DNA of 64,000 nt from Hyphomicrobium_A sp963817485 (GCA_963817485.1 CAWFOR010000020.1:1-64000), one strand, 5' to 3'. Positions 36,675-45,838 are shown, counted from the stretch's first letter. Numbers and translations: made by a program. The notes: generated by a model from the letters alone, not told the origin.

Positions 36675-37097
36675 CTAGTTGCGCACGAGCTGGCCGCGCA
36701 GCTCGCCCTGCGGGGCGGCAGCCGTGCGGATCAGCACAAACCACTTGCCGGCTGTCAGATCGGCGGCCTGCTGGTCGGAGATGATAGCGGTGCCCTCGAA
36801 CGGACTGTCGATGTTGCGCATCCGCACGACGGCGCCCGGGCGTCCGGGGTCGGGCCCGTGCAGGACGGCGGAGATGGCGTAGGTGCTGAGGCCCTTGTAG
36901 GAGCCGTGCCAGGTCAGCTTCTTGCTGGAGGTGTCGTACTCGGCGGTGAGCTCTCCGGAGGCCTTGCTGGCAGTTCCCGCGATGGGCTGGATGTCGGACT
37001 TGAAGGAGAGAGTCTCGGCAAGCGCGGGCGAGGCCGCGGCAGTTAAGATTGCGGCCGCGAGGGCAAGTAGCCCCTTGCGTATGTCCCTGGCGATCAT
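36675..37097 (-). CDS. CHRD-domain secreted protein
   Basis: 140 aa. Signal peptide LLALAAAILTAAASPALA, cleavage expected after ALA. The mature part is a CHRD domain: GELTAEYDTSSKKLTWHGSY, STYAISAVLHGPDPGRPGAV, then EGTAIISDQQAADLTAGKW and APQGELRGQLVRN (the G-E-(I/L)-R-G-Q end is characteristic). CHRD proteins are periplasmic or secreted with no established enzymatic role. It converges on the CYTH-like gene. Confidence 0.88.
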   Translation of the reverse strand: MIARDIRKGLLALAAAILTAAASPALAETLSFKSDIQPIAGTASKASGELTAEYDTSSKKLTWHGSYKGLSTYAISAVLHGPDPGRPGAVVRMRNIDSPFEGTAIISDQQAADLTAGKWFVLIRTAAAPQGELRGQLVRN

Positions 37098-37336
37098 CGT
37101 TTCCGTCTCCCCTTCGAGCGCAGCCTTCAGCTTGCCGCGCTAATTTGCCATCACGATGTCGGGAATATTAATGCACGCTGCAGGCGTTTACGGAAGGGCG
37201 CGGCCGGCGGGCCTTCCAGGGCATGGGCCAATGGTGTGGGGTCCGGGCGCTGCCCTCTGGAACGGGCGGCGATTTGGCGCTAAGTCCTCCCCCGGTCCCA
37301 GAGCGCTCTCCGGCAGTCCCGACAAGAGGTCTTACC

Positions 37337-38371
37337 ATGACTGAGAAGCTTGCCGACATCGCCAACGCCATGGTCGCCCCGGGCAAGGGCGTGCTTGCCG
37401 CCGACGAGAGCTCGGGCACCATCAAGAAGCGCTTCGATTCAATCGGCGTCGCCTCGACCGAGGACACCCGCCGCGACTATCGCGAGATGCTGTTTAGCGC
37501 GCGCGAGGCCATGCGGAACTACGTTTCCGGCGTCATCCTCTATGACGAGACCATTCGCCAGAAGGCGAAGGACGGCACGCCGCTCGTCGATGTCATCAAG
37601 GCGTCGGGCGGCATCCCCGGCATCAAGGTCGATGAGGGCGCCAAACCGCTCGCCGGTTCCCCCTCGAAGATCGAGCAGGTGACGGAAGGTCTCGACAAGC
37701 TGCGCGAGCGGCTCGCCGAGTACCACAAGCTCGGCGCCCGCTTCGCGAAGTGGCGCGCGGTCATCACCATCGCCGATGGCGCGCCAACGTGGAACTGCGT
37801 CAAGGCCAACGCGCACGCCCTCGCGCGCTATGCCGCGCTATGCCAGGAGGCCGGCATCGTCCCGATCGTCGAGCCCGAGGTGCTGATGGACGGCGCGCAC
37901 GCCGGCCACGACGTCCACCGCTGCTATGAGGTGACGGAGTGGACGCAGCGCACGGTATTCCGCGAGCTTTACGATGCACGCGTTGACCTCGAGGGCATGA
38001 TCCTCAAGCCCAACATGGTGATCGCCGGCCAGAAGTGCACCAAGCAGGCGAGCCCCGAGCAGGTCGCCGAGCTCACCGTGAAGTGCCTGAAGGCGACGGT
38101 GCCGTCGGCCGTGCCCGGTATCGCCTTCCTCTCTGGCGGACAGTCGGACGAGCAGGCGACGCAGAACCTCTCGCTCATGAACGAGATCGGCGGCGCGCCC
38201 TGGAAGCTCACGTTCTCCTATGGGCGCGCGCTACAGGCGGCTGCGCTGAAGGCCTGGGGCGGCAAGACCGAGAACGTGGCGGCCGGTCAGCGCGCCTTCG
38301 CCCACCGCGCCCGCATGAACTCGCTCGCGGCGCTGGGCAAGTGGAACGTGCAGCAGGAGAAGGCTGCCTGA
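37337..38371 (+). CDS. Fructose-bisphosphate aldolase, class I
   Basis: 344 aa from ATG 37337 with AGAGG upstream. It has KGVLAADESSGTIKKRFDSI, then WRAVITIADGAPTWNCV, IVPIVEPEVLMDG (Glu residues near 179-181) and EGMILKPNMVIAGQKC with Schiff-base Lys 224. AFLSGGQSDEQATQNLSLMN follows. This is the eukaryote-like class I aldolase, metal-independent, cleaving fructose-1,6-bisphosphate to DHAP and GAP. It stands alone, with about 240 bases between it and the CHRD gene. The C-terminus lacks the Tyr seen in muscle aldolase. Confidence 0.93.
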   Translation: MTEKLADIANAMVAPGKGVLAADESSGTIKKRFDSIGVASTEDTRRDYREMLFSAREAMRNYVSGVILYDETIRQKAKDGTPLVDVIKASGGIPGIKVDEGAKPLAGSPSKIEQVTEGLDKLRERLAEYHKLGARFAKWRAVITIADGAPTWNCVKANAHALARYAALCQEAGIVPIVEPEVLMDGAHAGHDVHRCYEVTEWTQRTVFRELYDARVDLEGMILKPNMVIAGQKCTKQASPEQVAELTVKCLKATVPSAVPGIAFLSGGQSDEQATQNLSLMNEIGGAPWKLTFSYGRALQAAALKAWGGKTENVAAGQRAFAHRARMNSLAALGKWNVQQEKAA

Positions 38372-38520
38372 GCGCCCGGCCCGGCGGCAGACTGTCGCCT
38401 TGAAGCGCGTCCTCGGATCTCCACGTTTCCCCTCGGCGTTGATGGGAAATTTACCCGCCGCCTGCAGCGTGGGCCGCCGGCTCGGCCCGAGCGAGGCCGC
38501 CGCATCAATGGAGAGAGAGA

Positions 38521-38955
38521 ATGCACGTCACCCAGCAAAGTGCGCTTGCGGCGATCGAGGCTGCGCGCAAGAAGGCCGTCAAGATCGAGACGCAGATGTG
38601 CATTGCCGTCGTCGACTCCGGCGCGAACCTCAAGGCCTTCCTGCGCATGGACGACGCCTGGGTCGGCTCCATCGACATCGCCATCAAGAAGGCGAAGACG
38701 GCGGTGTTCTTCGGCATGCCCACGGGCGAGATCGGCAAGCTGTCGCAGCCGGGCAAGCCGCTCTTTGGCATCGAGCATTCGAACGAGGGGCTGATCACGT
38801 TCCCGGGCGGACTGCCCATCGTTGACGAAGAAGGCGTGCTGGTCGGCGCGATTGGCGTCAGCGGCTCGACCGTGGAGAACGATCACGCGGTGGCGTCAGC
38901 CGGCTGCAAGGTTGTCGGCGTCAGCGATCTGCCGGCGCATCCCTGGCGCACCTAA
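38521..38955 (+). CDS. GlcG/HbpS-family protein
   Basis: 144 aa, ATG 38521 after GGAGAGAGA. MCIAVVDSGANLKAFLRMDD, then IAIKKAKTAVFFGMPTGEIG and GGLPIVDEEGVLVGAIGVSG with GSTVENDHAVASAG are the GlcG/HbpS (DUF336) blocks. Members bind haem or cobalamin or are accessory to glycolate and diol metabolism. No signal peptide is visible, so it is probably cytoplasmic. It lies 149 bases after the aldolase. Confidence 0.85.
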   Translation: MHVTQQSALAAIEAARKKAVKIETQMCIAVVDSGANLKAFLRMDDAWVGSIDIAIKKAKTAVFFGMPTGEIGKLSQPGKPLFGIEHSNEGLITFPGGLPIVDEEGVLVGAIGVSGSTVENDHAVASAGCKVVGVSDLPAHPWRT

Positions 38956-38963
38956 CGTCAAGG

Positions 38964-39266
38964 CTACTTTTTGGATTTCCCGTCGGCGATCTTCTCGACA
39001 CTGTCGGCGAGATCGCCGACGAGGCGTACGCGATAGGTCGCGTTATCGCAGGTCAGGGTCCACACGGGCAGGTCGGGTTTGGAAAGCTTCGGGTCTCGCA
39101 CCGCGGGCTGGGGATTGTCGCAGACGTAGCCCTGCTTGCGGATTTGCGCGGCAATGATGTTTGCCGGCGTCTCCTTCTCCGCGTCATCGGCCATCGAGGT
39201 GCCGGCCGCGTTGAGAATGAGCGAGCCGCCGAGTGCGGCGATCGAGAGCAAAGCCAAAGCACGCAT
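38964..39266 (-). CDS. Small secreted protein, function unknown
   Basis: 100 aa from ATG 39266. Signal peptide ALALLSIAALGGSLILNAAG, probable cleavage before DDAEKE. The mature part has IRKQGYVCDNPQPAVRDP and PDLPVWTLTCDNATYRVRLV, with two cysteines placed to form a disulfide, and a lysine-rich end. It is of the kind often annotated as hypothetical in Hyphomicrobiales. It converges on the HbpS-like gene, 8 bases apart. Confidence 0.65.
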   Translation of the reverse strand: MRALALLSIAALGGSLILNAAGTSMADDAEKETPANIIAAQIRKQGYVCDNPQPAVRDPKLSKPDLPVWTLTCDNATYRVRLVGDLADSVEKIADGKSKK

Positions 39267-39369
39267 GACGCAACAAGCCCCAGGAACCATCCCCAGACCG
39301 GCGGAGCGAACTCGAGTTCCGCCGGTCCCTCTTCTGGATACCTCTCAAGCCGTTAAATAATCGCGCAGG

Positions 39370-39963
39370 TCAGGCGGTGGCCAAACGCTCGTGCGCCTTG
39401 CGGCCTGCAAGCGCGAGGAAGACGTAGCTCCAGCCCGAGAACAACAGGTTGATGCCGACGAGGAGGCCGAGCGCCCAAGTGGCCGAGCCCGGCAGGTCCA
39501 TGCCGATCATCACGCCGACGGCGAGGGCGGCGATGCCGCTCAGGAGCACCCAGCCCCAGCCCTCGTGCGGACGTACCTGGAACGCCATGACGATCTCGGC
39601 GATGCCCTCGGCGAGGAACAGCGCCGCGATCAGGATCGTCAGCGTGAGGAGGCCAGCAAGCGGGAAGAACGCCAGATAGAAGCCGGCCACGAGGTAGAGG
39701 ATGCCGATCAGGAGCTCCCAGATGAAGCCCTTCCAGCCGGGCGCCGAGAAGGCGTGGATGATCATGATGACGCCGCCGACCATGAACAGCCAGCCGAGGA
39801 AGGTCTTTGCCACGATGCCCGACAGCAGCGGAAATGCGATCGCCGCGAGGCCGGCGATAATGAGAAGGATGCCGGCGGCGAGGAACCATCCCCACTTCTC
39901 GGTGATCAACTTCTTCGTTTCCAAAAGTCGTGCTTCGATGTCTGCTGCTGTGAGCGGTGCCAT
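39370..39963 (-). CDS. HdeD/DUF308-family membrane protein
   Basis: 197 aa with six predicted membrane helices in three pairs: GWFLAAGILLIIAGLAAIAF, FLGWLFMVGGVIMIIHAF, ELLIGILYLVAGFYLAFFPL, LTILIAALFLAEGIAEIVMA, WVLLSGIAALAVGVMIGMDL and ALGLLVGINLLFSGWSYVFL. This repeated arrangement is that of HdeD, an inner-membrane protein linked to acid resistance in E. coli at high cell density. The function here is not known. Confidence 0.88.
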   Translation of the reverse strand: MAPLTAADIEARLLETKKLITEKWGWFLAAGILLIIAGLAAIAFPLLSGIVAKTFLGWLFMVGGVIMIIHAFSAPGWKGFIWELLIGILYLVAGFYLAFFPLAGLLTLTILIAALFLAEGIAEIVMAFQVRPHEGWGWVLLSGIAALAVGVMIGMDLPGSATWALGLLVGINLLFSGWSYVFLALAGRKAHERLATA

Positions 39964-40342
39964 GTTCGATATCCCCTATTTCAGAGCCGCATCTCGTTTG
40001 TTCCGGGCGGCGCGCGACTTCCAAAACATAGCAGAGTCGTGCGACGAATTGCGGTCTACCGGTCCCTATGGTGGCGCCAGTGCTGACGCGCGTTCCAAGA
40101 TCGGTCGCAGGCGCTGCTGGCACGGTGAAGCGTGAAATTCGGGCCAATAACGGGACGCGAATACGCGGCTAATTTCGTGAGCGCCATTCACTGCGCTCTG
40201 ACCATGCAACTCGATTTCCCAAAAGGTGGGTGCGTGGCGGGGCGAGCACGCAACCGTTGCATCGCCGCCAGAGGTCGCTTTTCCGCCCCATTGCGGTTTG
40301 ATAGGCAAAGCGGATCACAGTTGTTGGATTGGGGGTAGCGCC
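39964..40342. other. 379-base divergent intergenic region
   Basis: It lies between the HdeD-type gene and the ThiE-like gene, transcribed apart, so both promoters should be here. It contains no open frame that I find convincing and no tRNA-like or repeat structure. The right end has GGGGGTAGCGCC just before ATG 40343, a plausible ribosome site. Confidence 0.5.
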
Positions 40343-40982
40343 ATGGGGCGCGCGAGTGAGGCAAAGCTCTATATCGTCGTCGACGCTGACATCGCGCCGG
40401 CGGCGGTCGAGACGCTGCTCGACTCCGCTCCAATTGCAGCCCTCCTCATCGCTCCCGGCCAAGTTGCCGCTCGATGCCTCGCGTGCAAAGCCGCTCGTCG
40501 AGCTGGCGCAGGCGCGCGGTATCGCCGCGCTTATCGAGGCCGACGCCGCGCTCGCGCGCACGTTGCGCGCCGACGGCGTGCACCTGCCCTGGAGCAAGGA
40601 CATCGTCGCGCGCTACGAGGACGCCCGCGATATCCTCGGCGGACGCTTCATCGTCGGCGCCGATGCAGGTCGCTTGCGCGACGACGCCATGACGCTCGGC
40701 GAGACCGGCGCCGACTACGTCGGCTTCGGCATCCCCTCCCATGTCGAGGACCGCGAGACGGCGCGCGCACGCCAGCTCGACCTCGTCGGGTGGTGGGCTG
40801 AGATATTCGAGCTGCCGTGCGTAGCCTTCGACGTCGAGAGCTTGGAGGATGCGGCGCGCCTTGTTCGGATTGGAGCCGACTTCGTGGCCCTCAAGGCGCC
40901 CGCCGGAGCAGCACCGGCGGAGCTGGCGCGCTGGGCGAAGGAAGCGGCTCACGCGCTCGCCGCCGAGGAGGACGTCGCATGA
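40343..40982 (+). CDS. Thiamine-phosphate-synthase-like (ThiE/TenI) protein (one apparent frameshift)
   Basis: The N-terminus (KLYIVVDADIAPAAVETLLD) and the rest (LPLDASRAKPLVELAQARGI onward) lie in different frames, joining near 40460 in a CCCGGCC run. The body has the ThiE/TenI order: GIAALIEADAALARTLRADG, VHLPW, FIVGADAGRLRDDAMTLGET, GADYVGFGIPSH and CVAFDVESLEDAARLVRIGA. The usual pyrophosphate-binding GPxF-T block is changed to VGFGIPS, so activity as thiamine phosphate synthase is doubtful. Its stop overlaps the next start (ATGA). Confidence 0.65.
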
Positions 40983-42049
40983 GGGCACTTCCCCGCCTTG
41001 CCGTTGCGCTGCTGCTTTCGATCGTTGCCGTGTCGCCGCTGTACGCCGAGACGAGCTCGTGGGTGCAGGAGATCCCGCAGACCGAGATCCCCAAGACCTC
41101 TCTCGGCAAGGGCGTGAAGCTCGTGCCGGGGCCGAAGGCCGCTCCGCAAGCGGCACCCGCTCCGACGGCCGGCAAGCTTTCGGGTGCGCCGACGATGGTC
41201 GAGCCGACCGGCGATGACGCCGCCTATATCGCCTTCGACCAGGGCCAGTACCTAACCGCGCTGAAGCTTGCCGAGGAGGGCACCAAGCGCAACGAGCCGC
41301 AGGCGTTTACGCTCATCGGGCGCATCTATGCCGAAGGTCTCGGCGTCAACAAGGACGAGGCCCAGGCCGCCAAGTGGTACGCGCGTGGCGCCGAGCTGGG
41401 CGACATCCAGGCGACTTTCTCGCTCGGCGTGCTCTATGCCGAAGGGCGCGGCGTGAAGAAGGACCGCAACAAGGCCGCCGAGCTGTTCGAGAAGGCGGCG
41501 CTGACCGGCCATCCGCTCGCCAACTACAACCTCGGGCTCCTGTTCCTCAAAGGCGACGGCAAGCCGCAGAACTTCTACCGCGCCGCCGACCACATCCGCT
41601 TTGCCGCCGAGAAGGGCATCGCTGCCGCGCAGTACGATCTCGGCGGCCTCTACCAGAAGGGCGTCGGCGTCCCCAACGATGCGCTGCAGGCCTCGTATTG
41701 GCTGGAGAAGGCGGCCGAGCAGGGCATGTCGGTGGCGCAGTTGGAGTATGCGGTGATGCTCCTGCGCGGGCTTGGCATGACGCGCGACGAGCCCAAGGCC
41801 ATCCCCTATCTCAAGACCGCAGCCCAGGCCGGCTTGGCGTCGGCGCAGAACCGGCTCGCCTATGTCTATTCCGAAGGCGTGATGGTCAAGAAAGACCCGA
41901 TCGAGGCGGCGAAGTGGCGCCTCATCGCCAAGGCCGGCGGGCTTCCGGACCCCGACGCCGATGCGCTGGTCGACAAGCTTCCGAAGGACAAGCGAGCCGT
42001 CGCCGAGAAGGCTGCCGGCGAATGGCGCGAGCAGGCCGGGCTCTTCTAG
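40979..42049 (+). CDS. Sel1-repeat periplasmic protein
   Basis: 356 aa. Signal peptide LPRLAVALLLSIVAVSPLYA, then a Pro/Ala-rich linker and about six Sel1-like (TPR-type) repeats, e.g. AFTLIGRIYAEGLGVNKDEA, ATFSLGVLYAEGRGVKKDRN, ANYNLGLLFLKGDGKPQ and AQYDLGGLYQKGVGVPNDAL. Sel1 repeat proteins serve as protein-interaction scaffolds in the periplasm or envelope. Start ATG 40979 overlaps the ThiE-like stop (ATGA). Confidence 0.85.
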   Translation: MRALPRLAVALLLSIVAVSPLYAETSSWVQEIPQTEIPKTSLGKGVKLVPGPKAAPQAAPAPTAGKLSGAPTMVEPTGDDAAYIAFDQGQYLTALKLAEEGTKRNEPQAFTLIGRIYAEGLGVNKDEAQAAKWYARGAELGDIQATFSLGVLYAEGRGVKKDRNKAAELFEKAALTGHPLANYNLGLLFLKGDGKPQNFYRAADHIRFAAEKGIAAAQYDLGGLYQKGVGVPNDALQASYWLEKAAEQGMSVAQLEYAVMLLRGLGMTRDEPKAIPYLKTAAQAGLASAQNRLAYVYSEGVMVKKDPIEAAKWRLIAKAGGLPDPDADALVDKLPKDKRAVAEKAAGEWREQAGLF

Positions 42050-42195
42050 CGCCGCACCTCGACGCCCCATTCCGCAATCGACTCCGAAGCAATCACCTTG
42101 CCAGCGCCTGGCTAAGGGGTTAGTCGGGCGCCAGCGAATGCGCCGCGCCGGTTGCGCCGCTTCCCCTCGCCGCTCTTGCGAAAAGATCGCTCCCC

Positions 42196-42996
42196 ATGCC
42201 CGCCACCGCCCTGATGAACATCATGATCAACGCCGCGCGCAAGGCGGGGCGCAGCCTCACGCGCGATTTCGGCGAGGTGGAGAACCTGCAGGTCTCGGTG
42301 AAGGGTCCGGGCAACTTCGTCTCCGCCGCCGACCTCAAGGCCGAGGAGATCATCCACCGCGAGCTGGAGAAGGCGCGCCCCGGCTACGGCTTCCTCATGG
42401 AGGAGCGCGGCGCTGTCGCCGGGGTAGACAACTCGCACCGCTGGATCGTCGATCCGCTCGACGGCACGACGAACTTCCTGCACGGCGTGCCGCTGTTTGC
42501 CATCTCGATCGGGCTCGAGCGCGAAGGCCAGCTTGTCGCCGGCGTCGTCTATAACCCCATCTCGGACGAGCTGTTCACCGCCGAGAAAGGCAAGGGTGCC
42601 TATCTCAACGACCGCCGGCGCTTGCGCGTCGCGGCGCGCAAGAACGTCTCCGACGCGCTGATCACCATCGGCATCCCCCACCTCGGCCGCCCGGATGGGC
42701 TGTTCCTCAAGGAGCTGCCGGGCGTCATGAAGGAGGTTGCCGGCGTGCGCCGCACCGGCTCAGCCGCACTCGATCTCGCCTGGACGGCGGCAGGGCGTTT
42801 CGACGCCTACTGGGAGCGCGGCATTCAACCCTGGGATATGGCTGCCGGCATCGTGCTGGTGCGGGAAGCGGGCGGCGTCGTCAGCGATTTCTCGGGCGGC
42901 GCCACCATGCTCGAAAGCTCGCAGGTGCTGGCCACCAACGCTACGCTGCAAAAGGGCCTTTTGGCACTGGTCAGGCCCGGTTCGGGGCGAGCTTAA
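42196..42996 (+). CDS. suhB: Inositol-1-monophosphatase (SuhB family)
   Basis: 266 aa. The Mg-binding motifs are present: NFVSAADLKAEEIIHREL, GYGFLMEERG (Glu), WIVDPLDGTTNFLHGVPLFA (DPLDGT) and PWDMAAGIVLVREAGG (WD). This enzyme dephosphorylates myo-inositol phosphates and related sugar phosphates; in bacteria SuhB also binds rRNA transcription complexes. It is 147 bases after the Sel1 gene. Confidence 0.92.
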   Translation: MPATALMNIMINAARKAGRSLTRDFGEVENLQVSVKGPGNFVSAADLKAEEIIHRELEKARPGYGFLMEERGAVAGVDNSHRWIVDPLDGTTNFLHGVPLFAISIGLEREGQLVAGVVYNPISDELFTAEKGKGAYLNDRRRLRVAARKNVSDALITIGIPHLGRPDGLFLKELPGVMKEVAGVRRTGSAALDLAWTAAGRFDAYWERGIQPWDMAAGIVLVREAGGVVSDFSGGATMLESSQVLATNATLQKGLLALVRPGSGRA

Positions 42997-43114
42997 CGCT
43001 TTGCCCCGAAGGCGCTGTTGTTGGCGGCCGGCGGGCACGATCTTGCCGATTTGTGCTGCCAAAGGCTACGGGTAGTCACGCCGTGGCCGAAGTGCGGCGG
43101 GCAGGGAGACGGAA

Positions 43115-44164
43115 ATGGCCAAAAAGCGACAGTCGGACCTCGCGACGTCCCCGCTCATGCATCGGACGCTGACGCCGCCCGGTGTGTTCCTGATCCGCAT
43201 GCTCATCTTCCTGACGCTCGTCGCCTTCCTGACCGCGATCCTGCACAAGCAGCTCTTCACTTCGTTCATGAACAATCCGGGTCTCAACGGCCTCATCCTC
43301 GGCGTGCTGTTCCTCGGCATCATCTACGCCTTCCGACAGGTGAGCCGCCTCTATCCCGAGATCCGCTGGGTGAACGCCTTCCGCATCGCCGACCCGGGCC
43401 TCGCCATCTCGCACCAGCCGGTGTTGCTCGCGCCCATGGCGGCGCTCTTGCGCGACCGCACCGGCATTCTGTCGCTGTCGACCACATCGACGCGATCGAT
43501 CATGGACACGATCGGCTCGCGGCTCGACGAGGCACGCGATACCGGCCGCTATCTCGTCGGGCTGCTCGTGTTCCTCGGCCTGCTCGGCACGTTCTGGGGC
43601 CTCTTGCAGACCATCACGTCGGTCGGCGGCGCCATCGATGCCATCGACACCAACGCCACCGACAATGTCACCATGTTCTCGGATCTGAAGGCCGGTCTCG
43701 CCGCGCCGCTGAAGGGCATGGGCACGGCGTTCTCGTCCTCGCTCTTGGGCCTCGCCGGATCGCTGATCCTGGGCTTCCTCGAGCTGCAGGCAAGCCACGC
43801 GCACAACCGCTTCTACAATGAGCTCGAGGAATGGCTCTCGGGTATCACCGACCTCACGCCGGCCGGCGGCGTATCCTCCGACCACGTCAACCGCCAGCTC
43901 TCGACCGCGATCCTGCACATGCAGCGCGCGGTGGAGGATCTCTCCCATCGGCTGGGCGAGCAGCCGGGCGGGGGCGCCATCGCGGCGCCCGCCCACAACG
44001 AGGAGCAGATCCGAGACCTTGCGCGCGGCGTCAATCAGCTCGTCACGCAGATGCGCGCCGAGCAGAAGGTCGTGCGCGAGTGGGTCGATGAGCAGGCGGC
44101 CCAGCAGTCTGAGGTCGCGAACGCGCTACGCGAGCTTGCGACCAACATGAAACGCCGAGGCTAG
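43115..44164 (+). CDS. MotA/TolQ/ExbB-like membrane protein
   Basis: 349 aa. There are two N-terminal helices (FLIRMLIFLTLVAFLTAIL; LNGLILGVLFLGIIYAF) and two further helices, GRYLVGLLVFLGLLGTFWGL and AFSSSLLGLAGSLILGFLEL, with the MotA/TolQ-type GxxGTxxGL core. The C-terminal ~100 residues are coiled-coil-like (EEQIRDLARGVNQLVTQMRA). Such proteins form the proton or sodium channel with a MotB-type partner, which is the next gene. No flagellar genes are near, so it is a non-flagellar ion-driven motor of unknown role. Confidence 0.85.
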   Translation: MAKKRQSDLATSPLMHRTLTPPGVFLIRMLIFLTLVAFLTAILHKQLFTSFMNNPGLNGLILGVLFLGIIYAFRQVSRLYPEIRWVNAFRIADPGLAISHQPVLLAPMAALLRDRTGILSLSTTSTRSIMDTIGSRLDEARDTGRYLVGLLVFLGLLGTFWGLLQTITSVGGAIDAIDTNATDNVTMFSDLKAGLAAPLKGMGTAFSSSLLGLAGSLILGFLELQASHAHNRFYNELEEWLSGITDLTPAGGVSSDHVNRQLSTAILHMQRAVEDLSHRLGEQPGGGAIAAPAHNEEQIRDLARGVNQLVTQMRAEQKVVREWVDEQAAQQSEVANALRELATNMKRRG

Positions 44165-44168
44165 CCCA

Positions 44169-45197
44169 ATGGCGCGCGGTCGCATGCGACGTGGCGGAGA
44201 GTACGCGCAGGTCTGGCCGGGCTACGTCGACGTGCTGTCGACGCTGCTGCTGGTCGTGACGTTCCTCATGTCGATCTTCATGCTGGCGCAGTATTTCGCG
44301 AGCCAGGAGGCGAGCGGCAAGGACACCGCGCTCAAGAAGCTCACGCTGCAGATCACCGAGCTCACGAACCTCCTGGCGCTGGAGAAGGGCAAGGGCAAAT
44401 CCGCCGAGGACGAGCTTGCCGCGCTGCAGGCGTCGCTGGCGGCGTTGAAGGAGGAGAACACCAAGCTGTCGGGCAGTGCCCTTTCGGGTGACGAGCTGGC
44501 AAAGAATGCGCAGGCGCGCATCGCCGGTCTATCCGCCGACCTCGAAAACCAGAAGAACATCTCCAATGAGGCGCTCGCCAAGGTCGATCTGTTGAACCAG
44601 CAGCTTTTGGCCCTGCGCCGGCAGATCGCCGCCTTGAACGACGCGCTCGAGGCGTCGGAGAAAAAGGATGCCGAAAGCCAGTCGCGCATCAAGGACCTGG
44701 GCGCCCGCCTCAATGCCGCGCTCGCCCGCCAGGTGCAGGAGCTGCAGCGCTACCGTTCAGACTTCTTCGGGCGCCTGCGCGAGCTTCTGAAGAACCGCAA
44801 GGACATCCGCGTCGTCGGCGACCGCTTCGTGTTCGAGTCCGAGGTGCTGTTCGCCTCGGGATCGGACGCCCTCACGCCCGAAGGCCAAGCGGCGATGGAC
44901 CAGCTCGCGGCCGCCATCGTCGAGCTCGCGCGCCAAATTCCTCCCGAGATCGATTGGGCGCTGCAGGTCAACGGCCACACCGACATCCGTCCGATCGCAA
45001 GCCCGACGTTCCCGTCCAACTGGGAGCTATCGACCGCGCGCGCGATCGCCGTGGTGCGCTATCTGATCAAGCGCGGGGTGCCGCCGCAGCGGCTGGTGGC
45101 GGCAGGGTATGGCGAGTTCCAGCCGCTGGAGCTCGGCAAGGACGAGGCGAGCCTGCAGCGCAACCGCCGTATCGAGCTCAAGCTGACGAACCGTTAG
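44169..45197 (+). CDS. MotB/OmpA-like peptidoglycan-binding partner
   Basis: 342 aa. The N-terminus has one membrane span, VWPGYVDVLSTLLLVVTFLM, with Asp21 in the position of the proton-carrying Asp of MotB/ExbD. Residues about 45-195 are a long coiled coil (LKKLTLQITELTNLLALEKG and following). The C-terminal OmpA domain has VLFASGSDALTPEGQAAMDQ, NGHTDIRPI and SNWELSTARAIAVVRYL, and ends QRNRRIELKLTNR (peptidoglycan binding). It begins 4 bases after the MotA-like stop. The long coiled coil is unlike flagellar MotB. Confidence 0.88.
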   Translation: MARGRMRRGGEYAQVWPGYVDVLSTLLLVVTFLMSIFMLAQYFASQEASGKDTALKKLTLQITELTNLLALEKGKGKSAEDELAALQASLAALKEENTKLSGSALSGDELAKNAQARIAGLSADLENQKNISNEALAKVDLLNQQLLALRRQIAALNDALEASEKKDAESQSRIKDLGARLNAALARQVQELQRYRSDFFGRLRELLKNRKDIRVVGDRFVFESEVLFASGSDALTPEGQAAMDQLAAAIVELARQIPPEIDWALQVNGHTDIRPIASPTFPSNWELSTARAIAVVRYLIKRGVPPQRLVAAGYGEFQPLELGKDEASLQRNRRIELKLTNR

Positions 45198-45277
45198 CCT
45201 CGATGGCCGAAAGACTGGCGACGGAGGAACCCCTCACGCGGCTGTCGCGCTAGAGGGGCAGTGCCTGTTCGTCAATG

Positions 45278-45838
45278 TCAGGGCGCCGGGGTCGCCGGAG
45301 TGGTTGGGCCCGGCTGTTTGGCGTTGGCGAGGTCGGCGAGCGCGGCCGTGAGCTTCTTCTGCGTCTCCGCAAGCTCGGCCTTGAGGCTGTCGACTTCCTT
45401 CTGCAACGCCGCCGTCGCCTGCTTGGCGCTGGCGTCCGCCTCGGCCGCGGCGCCTTGGGCCTTGCTTTGCAGGTCCGTGACTTGTCCCTGCAGCTTCGTC
45501 ACCTGGGCCTGCAGGTCACCGATCTGTGCGGACGCTGCCCCGGTGTCGGCGCGCGATTGCTTCAGCGCGGCCTCGGTCGCCTCGATGCGCTTGTTGGCGT
45601 CGTCTATCTGCCGGTTGAGATCGATGGCGTTCGCCTGCAGACGATCCTTGTCGCGCGCGAGTGCGGCACGCGCGCCCTCGGCCTGCTGATAGAGCTGGTT
45701 GCGCCCGAGAGCCTCGTAGCCGGCATAGATCGCGAGCGCGCCGAGCGCGAGAACGATCAGCCAAACCCAAATCGGCGTGCCGTTGGCGTGGCCCCTGGGC
45801 TCGCCCTGCCAAGCTGCGCTCTCGAGATCGGTTTCCAT
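45278..45838 (-). CDS. Single-span membrane protein with long coiled coil
   Basis: 186 aa. One helix, IWVWLIVLALGALAIYAGY, near residues 23-41. After it comes a long coiled coil of heptads (LQANAIDLNRQIDDANKRIE, QIGDLQAQVTKLQGQVTDLQ) and a Pro/Thr-rich C-terminus. It points into the periplasm or cytoplasm as a rod; no enzyme motif is seen. It converges on the MotA/MotB-like pair and could be its partner, though only position suggests it. Confidence 0.75.
   Translation of the reverse strand: METDLESAAWQGEPRGHANGTPIWVWLIVLALGALAIYAGYEALGRNQLYQQAEGARAALARDKDRLQANAIDLNRQIDDANKRIEATEAALKQSRADTGAASAQIGDLQAQVTKLQGQVTDLQSKAQGAAAEADASAKQATAALQKEVDSLKAELAETQKKLTAALADLANAKQPGPTTPATPAP

Noticed and set aside
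43115..45197. Zorya-type defence system (ZorA/ZorB)
   Set aside because: The pair is MotA/MotB-like with a coiled coil, but no ZorC, ZorD or ZorE-type gene (helicase, nuclease) is near; neighbours are suhB and an unrelated coiled-coil protein.
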